A stretch of 64,000 nt of DNA, taken from the NCBI GenBank assembly GCA_036346255.1, contig CM070628.1:6897840-6961839 (forward strand), read 5' to 3'. This document shows, in pieces, positions 22,828 to 32,339 of the stretch (position 1 is its first letter; every line of letters starts with the position of its first letter). Both the position numbers and the translations under genes were made by a program. This DNA is from Ampelocalamus luodianensis. Its lineage: Eukaryota; Streptophyta; Magnoliopsida; Poales; Poaceae. The notes beneath the pieces were generated by a model that was not told where the DNA came from, made no database searches, and saw only the letters and a list, made by a program, of their open reading frames with translations.

Positions 22828-23487
22828 AGTTCAGGCCGGCCGGGAGCTAGCTATCTAGGTGAATACTAGTTGATACGATGTGATTAGTGGACTGTGACTA
22901 TTTATGGTCACACAGTAATATTTCAACCAGGACAGATGGATAGAAATTAAAATACAAGGGGTCTAGGTGACGAGGATAATAACTACATGGACTGTCTATT
23001 TATAAGTTGTCTGAAATTTTCTTAAGTTTAAGTCACTTGTTATGACCGTTGGATCAATATCCAATCATATGATATCCATTAGATCAATATTCAATCATAT
23101 GATAATCATATGACACATCAATCTCTACACAAATTCAATAATCACAATAAATAATTTAAATTTAAAAAAAAATTAGATAACTTAAAACTAGCAAAACCCT
23201 AACTACATATATCAACTTCCTTACTCGGTTGTAGTTGCGCTTTCCCGTGAGAGGGGTCAGGAGGAATGCGCGTGCCACTTTCCCGTTGGATACTTCGATC
23301 GCCATGCTCCTTCGTGCGATATTGCGCATGCACGGGGGCAATTTCCGCTGCACATACGGTCAAACGTCGACGACACGCATCGATCGTAAGTTCCTTGACC
23401 GCACTGAGGCTAAGCTAGCTTGGGCACGCACCTGCTCCATACGTACGTTGAACAAACCAGCCGATGATTGGCGGTTCAATGCAGTGG
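22828..23487. other. Upstream region of the GLR gene
   Basis: No gene is supported. A direct repeat of 'tggatcaatatccaatcatatgata' and 'tagatcaatattcaatcatatgata' lies near 23050-23105. The likely GLR promoter is in the first few hundred bases. Confidence 0.4.
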
Positions 23488-23724
23488 TGTTCAAATGGAC
23501 GAGTCAGCCCGGCACGGGATGACACGGGCCTGATTAGGCACGACTCGTTTGACCTGTTACTTAGACGGTCCGTCCGGTCCGGTCTATGGGTTGAAGTACC
23601 GATCCAAACATGACATGGTAGTCTCTCGGGTCGTGTCGGCGGGCCCGTGCACGGTTATCCCGTCGGGTCGATATCGGCCTATTTAGCATATTTGGAATTA
23701 AATTTGAAAAATATATAAAAGAAA

Positions 23725-23895
23725 GGGAGAATTGTCAAAATATCACATTTAACTTCTGCCTTCTTTAAAATGCCATTAAGTACGATGCAATTGTCAAAAT
23801 ACCACATCTTATATTTGCATTTCTTTAATTTGCTCTTTTTGAATATTTTATTCATATTTCGGGTTTAATAGCCCTGGCCCACATGTGAAATGTCG
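23725..23895 (+). repeat. Pack-MULE left terminal inverted repeat
   Basis: It pairs over its whole length with 24936-25106, including the blocks 'taaaatgccattaagtacg' and 'ggcccacatgtgaaat'. By eye the identity is about 85-90 percent. Confidence 0.92.
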
Positions 23896-23955
23896 GTTCT
23901 ACCCCTCCGGCTTATATTCACCAAATACACAGTGCGCCTCCAAGAACCACCTCCC

Positions 23956-24480
23956 ATGATCCCTTCCTCCTCCCCAATGGCAACCGTCGCCGCATCCCAA
24001 CTCCTCCCCCTCGTCCTTCTCCTCGTCCCGATGGCGGTGGGTGCCGTCAGCGACGACGTGCTCGCGCTGGTGGTCTTCAAGTCGGGGATCTCCGATCCGT
24101 CAGGCTGCCTCGCGCCCTGGTCTAAGGACGCCGACCGCGCTTGTGCTTGGTTGGGCGTATCCTGCGATCCCCGCACCAGCTGTGTCGCAGCGCTCGCCCT
24201 CCCCGCCGCCTCCCTCTTCGGGCTCCTCCCCTGCTCCGTGCTCCTCCGCCTCAATGCCCTCTCGCTCTCCCTCCCCGGCTACAACCTCTCCGGCCCACTC
24301 CCGGCCGCCCTGCCCCCACGCATCCGCACCCTCGACCTCTCCACCAACGCCCTCTCCGGCTACCTCCCTGCCTCAAGTCGGTGGTTGTCCAGGCTGAGTC
24401 GGACACAATTTGTTCACTGGTGGGCTGCCGGCGTGGATTGGCGACATGGCGGCGCTGGAGAGGCTAGATTTGTCAGCAAT
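23956..24480 (+). pseudogene. Captured N-terminal fragment of an LRR receptor-like kinase (IRK-like)
   Basis: The ATG at 23956 starts a frame with a clear signal peptide (LLPLVLLLVPMAVGAV), then SDDVLALVVFKSGISDPSG and a CAWLGVSCD cap (the usual W-x-G-V-x-C before plant LRRs). About two repeats follow (LSGPLPAALPPRIRTLDLS, NALSGYLPA). This arrangement is that of IRK-type LRR kinases. After 24380 a further piece (LPAWIGDMAALERLDLSA) appears in another frame at 24422-24472, so the captured copy has an internal deletion. There is no kinase domain. The frame stays open to 24828 by chance in GC-rich sequence. A secreted short LRR peptide could be made if transcribed. Confidence 0.8.
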
Positions 24481-24519
24481 GGCATCAGGGAGGAGATGGT
24501 TAGCGTCGGGGAGGAGCTG

Positions 24520-24804
24520 ATTAGCCTGGCCAACGGCGGAGGCCCGCCGACAGGGACCCGCTTCTCGACGAGCTCCAACTGCAGGAAGTACTCGAGGACG
24601 CACCGGGGGGAGGCACTGTGCCAGCACGCGGAAGGCGGTGGAGGCGATGAAGCTCTCGAGGTTGGTCTCCTCTGGCGGTGGCTTCGCGGGCTGCTCGGCC
24701 ACCACCGGTGGAGACTCTGTGGATCGCTGGCCGAGGAGGTGGCGGCGTGGTGGGGCCGAGAGAAGCGATCCGCCGGCGCCGCGCGAAGCGCCGAGGCTGG
24801 GCAC
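24520..24804 (-). pseudogene. Possible second captured gene fragment, unknown family
   Basis: On the minus strand a frame reads MPSLGASRGAGGSLLSAPPR and later PPPEETNLESFIASTAFRV. A change of frame continues VLEYFLQLELVEKRVPVGGP, which has protein-like amphipathic character. This suggests a second fragment captured in the opposite orientation. I cannot name the source gene, and GC-rich composition alone can give such frames. Confidence 0.35.
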
Positions 24805-24935
24805 GCGGGCTCGACGCTAGGGTGGTGAGCCGGATTCGTTCGGGAGGAGATGAGAGTGAGGAGAGACTGTGGGAGATGGGTGGGCTAGGACTGGGAGGAA
24901 GGAGAAAGAAAGGCAAAAATAGGGAAGGGCAAAAA

Positions 24936-25106
24936 CGATATTTCACATGTGGGCCAGAGCCATTAAACAGAAAATAAGAATAAAATATTCGAAAAGGGCA
25001 AATTAACGAAATATGAATATAAGATGTGGCATTTTGGCAATTGCATCGTACTTAATGGCATTTTAAAGAAGACAGAAGTAAAGTGTGGCATTTTGACAAT
25101 TCCCCC
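24936..25106 (-). repeat. Pack-MULE right terminal inverted repeat
   Basis: Reverse-oriented partner of 23725-23895. It ends exactly at the second copy of the 9-base duplication. Confidence 0.92.
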
Positions 25107-25350
25107 TAAAAGAAATTATGGAAAATACATAATTTTTTAAACAAAATACATTTATATATACTTATAAAACGAACTATATAAAATTTAAAACTACAAAATA
25201 AAATCATATAATGATTTTAAAATAAAAATAAAATCATATAAATATTAAAAAAATAAACGATCCTAATAGGTTGTACCACCTTGAGCTAAACCATACCGAC
25301 ATGGTACTATATGTGTCGAAGGATCGACTGGCTTTGGACTGGGTGATGAT

Positions 25351-25515
25351 TTTTTTTAAAAAAAATAATGTATTTTTAAAAGATATTTACAAAAATAAAT
25401 AGCTGCCCCAAAAAATTACAAAAATGATTCCTTGTCGCTAGTTCAACTGGCGACAGAAAGCTGTCGCCATTTCAACTGGAGACAACTCCCTGTCGCGAGT
25501 TGGCGATAGGGAGCT
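25351..25515 (+). repeat. MULE left terminal inverted repeat
   Basis: An A/T-rich outer 80 bases, then 'gtcgctagttcaactggcgacag' type units in shortened form. It matches the reverse complement of 29200-29375. Confidence 0.75.
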
Positions 25516-25829
25516 TAAACCCTAAACTGGTCGGCCTGTTTTTGATTTTCATAAATTTTGAACGGTACAAAATCTGTTAGACTCGCAATAACATTTTGTG
25601 ATCGTCATATGTTGTTCTAGTGCGGTGAATTTCTGAAGAATTTTGCAAGGACGATTGAGATATCAATGATTCGTAAGTAGAAAGGTAAGTGATATTGCGA
25701 TTCACCCGGGAATTCATACACACTGATATTACATAACATGTAGCAAAATGTCATAAGACTTAATCAAAATGATAATTCAGAACATTGGCAATAACATATT
25801 CCTATTGTCCGTGCTCTCTCGTGGTCGCG

Positions 25830-28522
25830 ACCTCAACGTCTCCCATGTGGACTGCCTCGAGTCGGGACACCGGATGAGGTCCCCACGGTGACGTCCGGAG
25901 TGCCGATGTCTCCTTCATCCTGAGGATTTCTCGTGGGGTATTTCTTGAAGGTGTGCCCAGACTCCCTGCAAATGGAGCACTTCTTTGTATGATGTTCGGC
26001 TTCTGCTTCGTCCATGTCATTCCCGATCGCGCTGCACTGCTGCGTCGCCAACCTTTCCCTTGAGCCTATCAATGTCTGTGGCCCAGATTAGTTGCTCCCA
26101 GGTCAGATGGCCAGTGAAAATGGCCAACCATGGCGTAACCATATATCTCTCCACTCCAGGGTTGCATCACCGCCTCCTTGGTGAAATAGTTATAGAGGTA
26201 CTGCCTGGGATGTTGCGCCACCGTCGAACAGGTGACCATGACATGGGAGCAGGGCCTATGCAGAAAAAGGGGCTTGTTGCAAATGCATACGCAACTACCG
26301 CGGTGTAGCGTGCACTCGTGGGTGATCCTCTCGTGGCGTCCTTTATCTTTGCACATTATCTCGAAGGGAAGCTCTCTTGTGCCCATCTTGAATGCCCGAT
26401 GCATCTCACCCTTCTTGCTCTTCTCCTCTATGTACTTGGTGATCATGGTGGAGTAGAATATTTTGTCATTTGCCATAGTGAGCGACACATTGCTGCATCT
26501 GTCAACAAAGTGCTTTGTGGTACCGCGGAGAATTGCCTCCACAATACCAACCAAAGGGAGGCACCTTGCGCCACGCATGACCCAGTTGTAAACCTCGGCT
26601 AGATTGGTTGTCATGACACCATATCGAGCACCACCCCTGTCATGTAGCAGCGACCACTTCTCCTTAGACTCGTGCTCAATCCATTCCGAGAAGCATTTCA
26701 CTGCGCCCCCATCCTCCTCGTCACACCGGGAGCATCTGTGGGTAGCTGTGGTAATGCTTCGGGGGCCTGGTCAGCACTTGGGGTGGCCCTTATCGCTACC
26801 TCCCTTCTGTGCATCTTGGTCCGCTCATCCAGAATCTTCCAGAGTGCTACAAACTTCCACTGCTGGTTCTGGTTGCACAGCCACTTGAACAGTCTCATCA
26901 AGTCCTTGTTGCGGAACTGCTTGTAAAAGTTTACACCAAACTGCCTAATGCACCACCTGCTCTGCAGGTCTGGCCAAGGAAAGTGGTACGTTCTCTCCTT
27001 GTTGAAGCTGAGTTATTACACGCAGCAGCCCTGCATGGTGATCATGTATGAGTAGGGATGGCAACGGGGCCATTCCCCGTCTGGGAGTGGTGGAACATCC
27101 CCATCCCCGAGAGACGAAAAATTCTCTGTCCCTGTCCTCGGGTGCTATTCTCTCCCCGTTCCCCATGCTTATCGGGTTATCGAGGCCCACGGGGACCCAT
27201 ACCCGAAAGTTGAATCCCGAAAAAAGAGAAAATAAGATCCATAATGTTATAAAATGAGTATGAACATCCACATGCAATGCTAAAATGACAATGTTTTTTG
27301 ATTAATTAGCATCTGGAAAGTAAATGATGCAAATGAGATTATCTGGCTATTGCCTTATCGGGTTGTGCAGTAGTGGGCTAGTGACGTACATGTCTTATCA
27401 GGGGCCCATGCGGGTAGCGGGGATGGGGAGTAGGGGAATGGCCCTATCCCCGCTTCACCCGATGGAGAATTGTATTTGCATATTAGCATCCCCGTGGAGA
27501 AGAAATAGCCCCATCTCCATCCCTTAATGGGTGAATTCTCCGTCAGGGAATGGGGAATGGGGCCCATTGCCAACCCTATGTATGAGACATACATTGGGAC
27601 GACCTTGCACAACAAAAATCCTCACATTGTTCACGAACCACAACCAGCTGTTCGTGTTCTCGCTTTCAACGAAAGCGAATGCCACGGGAAGAACTTGATT
27701 GTTCCCGTCCGTCGCTATTGTAGTTAGTATCTGGCCCTTATACCTCCCTGTCAGAATTTGCCATCGACGCACAAGATTGGACGGCAGTGCTGGAATGCAT
27801 TGATGCATAGACCAAAGGCGAAAAATGCTCGCTGTAGTACCCTCTTTTTGGCCCACTTCGGATTCGTGGCGTCTCGAATGTCGACATGAGTACCGGGATT
27901 CTGCCTTGTATGACTCTGAGTTGCCCGATGACGAGTTCGGTGGGATCGCATTGACTCGGCGACAACGCATGTGTGAGGACCACTATAGTGCACTTCCGTG
28001 AGGTGTCCCACTTACACCTGAAATCGTGCACTCGCCAAGGGCATCCTCTATGCCGTACTTCACGCCATAGCATCTTGGGGTAGACTTGACGACTGTGAAT
28101 GTGCGCCGCACCGACAAGGCCCCGAATTTGATCGCGTCCTGCATGGCCTCCTTGCATTTGTACATAGCTCCTAGTCTGACCTCGTTCTGGTCGTACTCCT
28201 ACGGCACACAGGAATCTTTGTTGACGACGAGGTTGTCGAACTGGTATGTGTTCCATTCGGATGGAACCGCCTGCTGGTCCACATCATCCTCGTCATCGGA
28301 ACCTTCATCTTCCGACAATGTCATATAGTCCCGGTCTTCGAAATCCATCATTTGCACTAGGGCTTCCAGCTCCTCACCTTCGACAGCAAGCCCACTAGCT
28401 TTCCTGACTGAAGGAGCTACTTCCGCCATTGTGTGCGCCGCGCTATGGCTGGAGTCTCCGACTTCTTCTTGGCGCAAGCACTTCTTCTTGTTCAACCGCG
28501 GATAGAGGAGTGGGTTTGGCAT
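25830..28522 (-). pseudogene. MULE transposase (mudrA-like), broken and split
   Basis: Reading from 28522 down: an acidic N-terminus (ALVQMMDFEDRDYMTLSEDE), a MuDR DNA-binding-type region (MYKCKEAMQDAIKFGALSV), then FAFGLCINAFQHCRPILCVDG with the first catalytic Asp. GRYKGQILTTIATDGNNQVL, PVAFAFVESENTNSWLWF and VVQGRPNVCLI follow. The next motif, HDHHAGLL with the second catalytic Asp, continues beyond the MITE at 27045. A SWIM zinc finger (CVCICNKPLFLHRPCSH) is at about 26270, and a zinc knuckle-like CSICRESGH, lacking its last Cys, at about 25980. Frames change several times. The domain order is that of a complete mudrA transposase. Confidence 0.86.
27053..27578. mobile_element. Non-autonomous hAT element inside the MULE transposase
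   Basis: The ends tagggatggcaacggggcc and, in reverse, tagggttggcaatgggccc form the terminal inverted repeat. A perfect 8-base duplication tgtatgag flanks it (27045-27052 and 27579-27586). The 526-bp interior is GC-rich and non-coding. It falls between the 'NVCLI' and 'HDHHAGLL' motifs, so it disrupts the catalytic core. Confidence 0.94.
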
Positions 28523-29119
28523 ATGCCTGGACCAGAAGGACCAATTTCCACTCTCCCTCCCTCGCCATGCGTATGTACGACTGCCATGAATTTGTTCCCT
28601 TCACTGCACTAACTCCCAATATGTGGGTTGTGCTACCCGCGGGGCAAGGCAACTCAATCTCAGATCGTACATATCACGATCCACTTAGAATGTGTGGAAC
28701 AACCACCACATCACAGCGCCCCATGTACGTTGCTCTGGTCTTGGTAGAGGCATGGTCGCCGATTGAAAATAACGCAAATCAATCCCCTCAGTACCCTCTA
28801 TAATAGTCCCTCGACTATAGTAAATTTTAAAATTGGCAACGTCGGACATATTTGACGCACTGCACCATAAAGAATATTTGCACGATTAACTACATATCTA
28901 AAACTAAATAGCCCACCAAAAAGTATTATATAAAACGTACTACACTACGTAACCGTACATAAAAAACTATGTAATCCATTCTGTTAAAAAAATTACCCGA
29001 GAGGTGGGCAATCGGACGAACAGCGCTTCGCTAGCTTTTCTCCACCTCTCTCTTCTCTCCTTCTTTTTTTTCTGAATAAAACTGAGTCTGTGTCGAATTT
29101 TGAGGGTTTGAATATGGTT

Positions 29120-29375
29120 TTGTAGGTTCAACTACTCGCCGCTTGGTGAATCGGTGACAGGAGCTATCGCCAGTTGAAATGGCGAAGCTTCCTATCGCCA
29201 GTTGAACTGGCGACAGGTAGCTGAACCCGGCGACAGGGTCTATGTCACCAGTTCAACTGGCGATATCTTCCTGTTGCTAGTTAAACTGGCGATAGAGAGT
29301 CATTTTTGTAATTTTTTTGGGCGGTTATTTTTTTATAAATATCTTTTAAAAATATATTATTTTAAAAATTCCTAA
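29120..29375 (-). repeat. MULE right terminal inverted repeat with palindromic units
   Basis: It holds four variants of the palindrome cgccagttgaactggcg within 29165-29295, each followed by 'acag', 'atag' or 'atat'. The outer 80 bases pair with the left end. Confidence 0.75.
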
Positions 29376-29532
29376 GGTGACAAACCAAGTGCCTAGGCTA
29401 GACCCACATACCGTGCCCTATTTGGGAACTCTAGTTGGATGGTCTAATCAGATACGACCGCTACTCTTGCAGTAACTCATCGCGCGTGCATGCCGCGCTC
29501 GACGCCCATCCGTTGTCTCTGCCAATTAAATC

Positions 29533-29794
29533 TGTCAAGAAACCGCCCGGGACCATGAGTCCCGCCCAAGGTGGGCTCTCATCCCAAACCCTAGCAGGTC
29601 GTAGCCTATAAATAGGGGTGCTATTCATTGTAAAGGATTGATCGATGGATGAAGGAATAAAGAGAAACAAGAAGTCCCCTACATCTCTCGTGTTCTATCT
29701 TTTATTCTGTTCTTGTTGTTCATGCATTGTTCTTACGATTCGAGTTTGTCACGAGGTTATCGCCGATCGACTCGCCAATGACGGTTCCTCAACA
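29533..29794 (+). repeat. 5' LTR of copia element A
   Basis: 262 bases, with a TATA-like 'gcctataaatagggg' near 29606. It is 11 bases shorter than its partner, mostly through one-base losses in G and C runs. Confidence 0.93.
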
Positions 29795-29813
29795 CGTTAT
29801 CGCGACGAACGAC
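29795..29813 (+). other. Primer binding site of element A
   Basis: cgttatcgcgacgaacgac lies directly after the LTR. Element B has cgttatcagcacgatcgac at the same place. The 'gttatcagcacga' form recurs in plant copia elements. Copy A differs at two or three bases. Confidence 0.6.
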
Positions 29814-30059
29814 TCTCCTCGCATCGAAAAGGTAACCGCCAAAAACGACTCCAGATTGAATCGCTTAGATTGCTTTCAATTCTTCAATTGTTGCTTTCTA
29901 GATCGCTTTACGGTGCAAATTTGTTCTAATCGTCGCGAGCCGACTTGGAGTCGCCAGCACAATGCCGATCGATAGATTGCATGAAAGAGCGGATGTTGAT
30001 TGCACGGTAGATCGTTGCATGTCTAAGTACTGAATTACATCATACTACATCGCATACAT

Positions 30060-30900
30060 ACATGGATGAACAGTAATCTCGAAAAAAAAAACCGACCGGC
30101 ACGCCCCGTATGGCCACGCCGTCGCCGGTCGATCGCATGCCACCTGCATGTGGCGGCACCGCCCGCAGCGGCCTGCCCTGCTCATCGCTGCCTGAAGTGG
30201 CCTCCCCGCAAGGCCAGAGCAACCCCGAGTCGGCCGCGTTGCCGACCGACTGCCCGCCGCCACCGGGCCTCCCGCACTCGAGCCGCCTGCGGCGCCACAC
30301 CGCCGCCCAGCAGCCGCGCGCCTTCCCCGGCACCGCGACAAGCCGCCGCCAATAGCAAAAGAAAGGGGAGGAGGAGGGCCGCCGCCCGACGGCCGGAAGC
30401 ACCACCATGCCGCCAAGCCGCGAGCGCCGTCCGCCCGCCATCGCCCGCAGATCGATGGCGCCGCCGCCGCTTCCCGCCCGCACCGCGCGCCGCCGCGCGC
30501 CACCGCATGGAGCGCCTCCACCGCGCGCCGCGCGCACCTCCGACCGGCCACACGCGTCGCCTCCGCCCACCCGGCCCCGCAGATTGACCACCACAGCCGC
30601 CGCGCCGCCTCGCTGCCGGCGCGCCCGCTCCGGCTGCGCCGCGCTTCGCGTCAGAAGCGGCGCCCGCCTTCCTTCGAGCGCCGTCGCGCGCCGCTCCGCC
30701 GGCGGCGCTCGCTCCGCTTGACCGCGCAAGGCCGCCAGTGCGGCGCCTCGGCCTTCCTTCGCGCAGCAGCGGCCGCCGGTCATTTGAGCAACGCCGCCAT
30801 CGTTGGGGTAGGGAAACCCTACCCGTGCTCTTGCTACGGATGGGCCTCAAGCTTGGGCCGACGCAATATGGCCCAAAGGTCGCTCTTTTCGGACCGGTTG
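30060..30900 (+). other. GC-rich untranslated leader of element A
   Basis: Strongly GC-rich sequence with long frames on all six readings, as expected from composition. It lies between primer site and gag. Its start holds one 'gatgaacagta' (30065-30075), the motif amplified about 27 times in element B. It includes a G/C-rich purine block near 30355-30390 that has a counterpart in B. Confidence 0.65.
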
Positions 30901-31383
30901 TATGGGCGAAAAAATGGATGGGCGCCCATCGAAAAAGGCCCTGTCCGTGAAAAAAGGAGCTTTTGCAAAAGGTCCTTCGAGACTCAAAATTTCGAGGATC
31001 CTTACGCTCATGAAGAAATTTTGCAAAAGGGCCTCGTAATTAAAATTATGAGGAAATATTTTGGGAAAGAAATTCTTGCAAAATAACCCTTGAAATTACT
31101 GAAATTACACGAAAATTTTCTCCGAATGAAATCTCACGTTTTAACCCCGAAACTTACGTTTTCACCAAAAGTCTTTTTCGTAAGAAAAGGGCCTCGGGAA
31201 TCCGAATTTTGAATCGCCGATTTGAAGCATGTTTATTTTTGTTATTGTTATTTCTATGCAATTTATTTATTGTATTTATGCTTTGATTATCTCGTGATTG
31301 TTTATATTGCTTTTAATCACTGAAAATAGCAGTAAATCATGAAAAATGCATAGAAAAATACGGGAATACGAACCTGAAGTTCG

Positions 31384-31922
31384 ATGAGCATTATGAGAAT
31401 TTGCAACCATTTTATGCAGATTACTAGCAGTAATCCTTTGAACTTTTTGCACGAACATGAAGATGACTGGCATCACGAATCAGAATTCAAGAACCCGACC
31501 CAAAGATGGCGGATTTTGTATAAAATTTGTATCAATCTTCAATTTTGTGGTAATGTAATCACGGATGAGCAGAAGATCGAGAAGACTCTCTACCTTTCAC
31601 CCAAACGCGGTATAATCCGCACGCAACTATCGTCAAAGACGGCTACACGAAGTATGCCGAATTAATTGACATCATGCAAGTTGCGGAAGCTCAAGGTGAT
31701 GTTCTAGGAAAGAACTTCATCTTGCAACCATCTAGTAGCAATGTTGGCCATGAAGCCACTGCTAGCAGCTACAAGGTGATGAAGCCTCTCACAAATGAGA
31801 GGAGCAAGAAGGGTAAGGTCGTGCGTCGCACATTATTGATGCTTTACAGTCTAAGAAGAAGGGCAAATGATAGCATGAGACATACCTCGCCATTGCAGGC
31901 ACAGAGGATCCACATCCATTAG
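31384..31922 (+). pseudogene. gag remnant of element A
   Basis: Frames around 31384-31665 (HEHEDDWHHESEF, RILYKICINLQFCGNVITDEQK) and 31674-31922 (GKNFILQPSSSNVGHEATAS, NERSKKGKVVRRTLL) match element B position by position. Both copies reach the same stop after ...QRIHIH / ...QMIHIH. A gag of about 400 residues is expected; only disconnected pieces are open. Confidence 0.75.
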
Positions 31923-32339
31923 CTGCACTTATGAATGTGAACAACCTAGTAGCAGCCCTATCATCCCTCCTTTGGACATCGCAGCGGCCACAGCCGTAGC
32001 TGCCCAAGGGGAGAAGATCGCGTATGGAGCCGATTTAGGCAGAAGTTCCTGAATACTTCGCCTATTAGATCTAGTGCACGCATTGCACTCGAATCTTTTA
32101 TAGTAACCTGCAGTTTGTAATTGAAGCAGAATTTTGAATTATTGAATAATGGTTGCAAGCTCTAGCAGAGCAAAGCATTAAATTCTTATTATGAGTCCTG
32201 CAAGGCTTATTTTTCCCGTTTTTATAATAGCAAGTTACGTTCTGATATTTGAAGTATTTTATCTATGTGTTGCTTGCTTTCTGCTACATATTAATAAAGT
32301 ACATTATATTAGAACGCGTGTGGCGCCCTATGGAGGAAG

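Larger units (their letters stand above)
23725..25106 (+). mobile_element. Pack-MULE with captured LRR-kinase fragment
   Basis: Terminal inverted repeats of about 171 bases (23725-23895 and 24936-25106) start gggagaattgtcaaaat and gggggaattgtcaaaat. They are flanked by a perfect 9-base target duplication taaaagaaa (23716-23724 and 25107-25115), the length typical of Mutator-like elements. There is no transposase inside; the interior is GC-rich captured gene sequence. This is the definition of a Pack-MULE. A longer MULE lies 245 bases away, but its terminal repeats are unrelated, so it is not an obvious helper. Confidence 0.94.
25351..29375 (-). mobile_element. Mutator-like element (MULE) with mudrA-type transposase
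   Basis: Terminal inverted repeats pair 25351-25515 with 29120-29375 (shared 'tttttaaaagatattta', 'attacaaaaatga'). Their inner part is built of palindromic 'cgccagttgaactggcg' units. The transposase lies inside on the minus strand. A possible 9-base duplication is imperfect (ggtgatgat / ggtgacaaa), so the borders are approximate to about 10 bases. A hAT MITE has since split the transposase. Confidence 0.78.
23488..29437. mobile_element. Outer element hosting a Pack-MULE and a MULE (tentative)
   Basis: The left border gtgttcaaatgg...cagcccggcacggg and the right border, read in reverse, gagttcccaaatagggcacgg are similar. When the two nested elements are removed the remainder is a short AT-rich unit with 'ggcacg'-rich ends, in the style of grass non-autonomous DNA elements. 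No clean target duplication was found, so both borders and the family are uncertain. Confidence 0.3.

Noticed and set aside
30040..30783. Long frames (about 170-250 codons) on both strands in the GC-rich leader of copia A
   Set aside because: All six readings are open in strongly GC-rich sequence and the products are Arg/Ala/Gly-rich low complexity. Position in the element explains the region.
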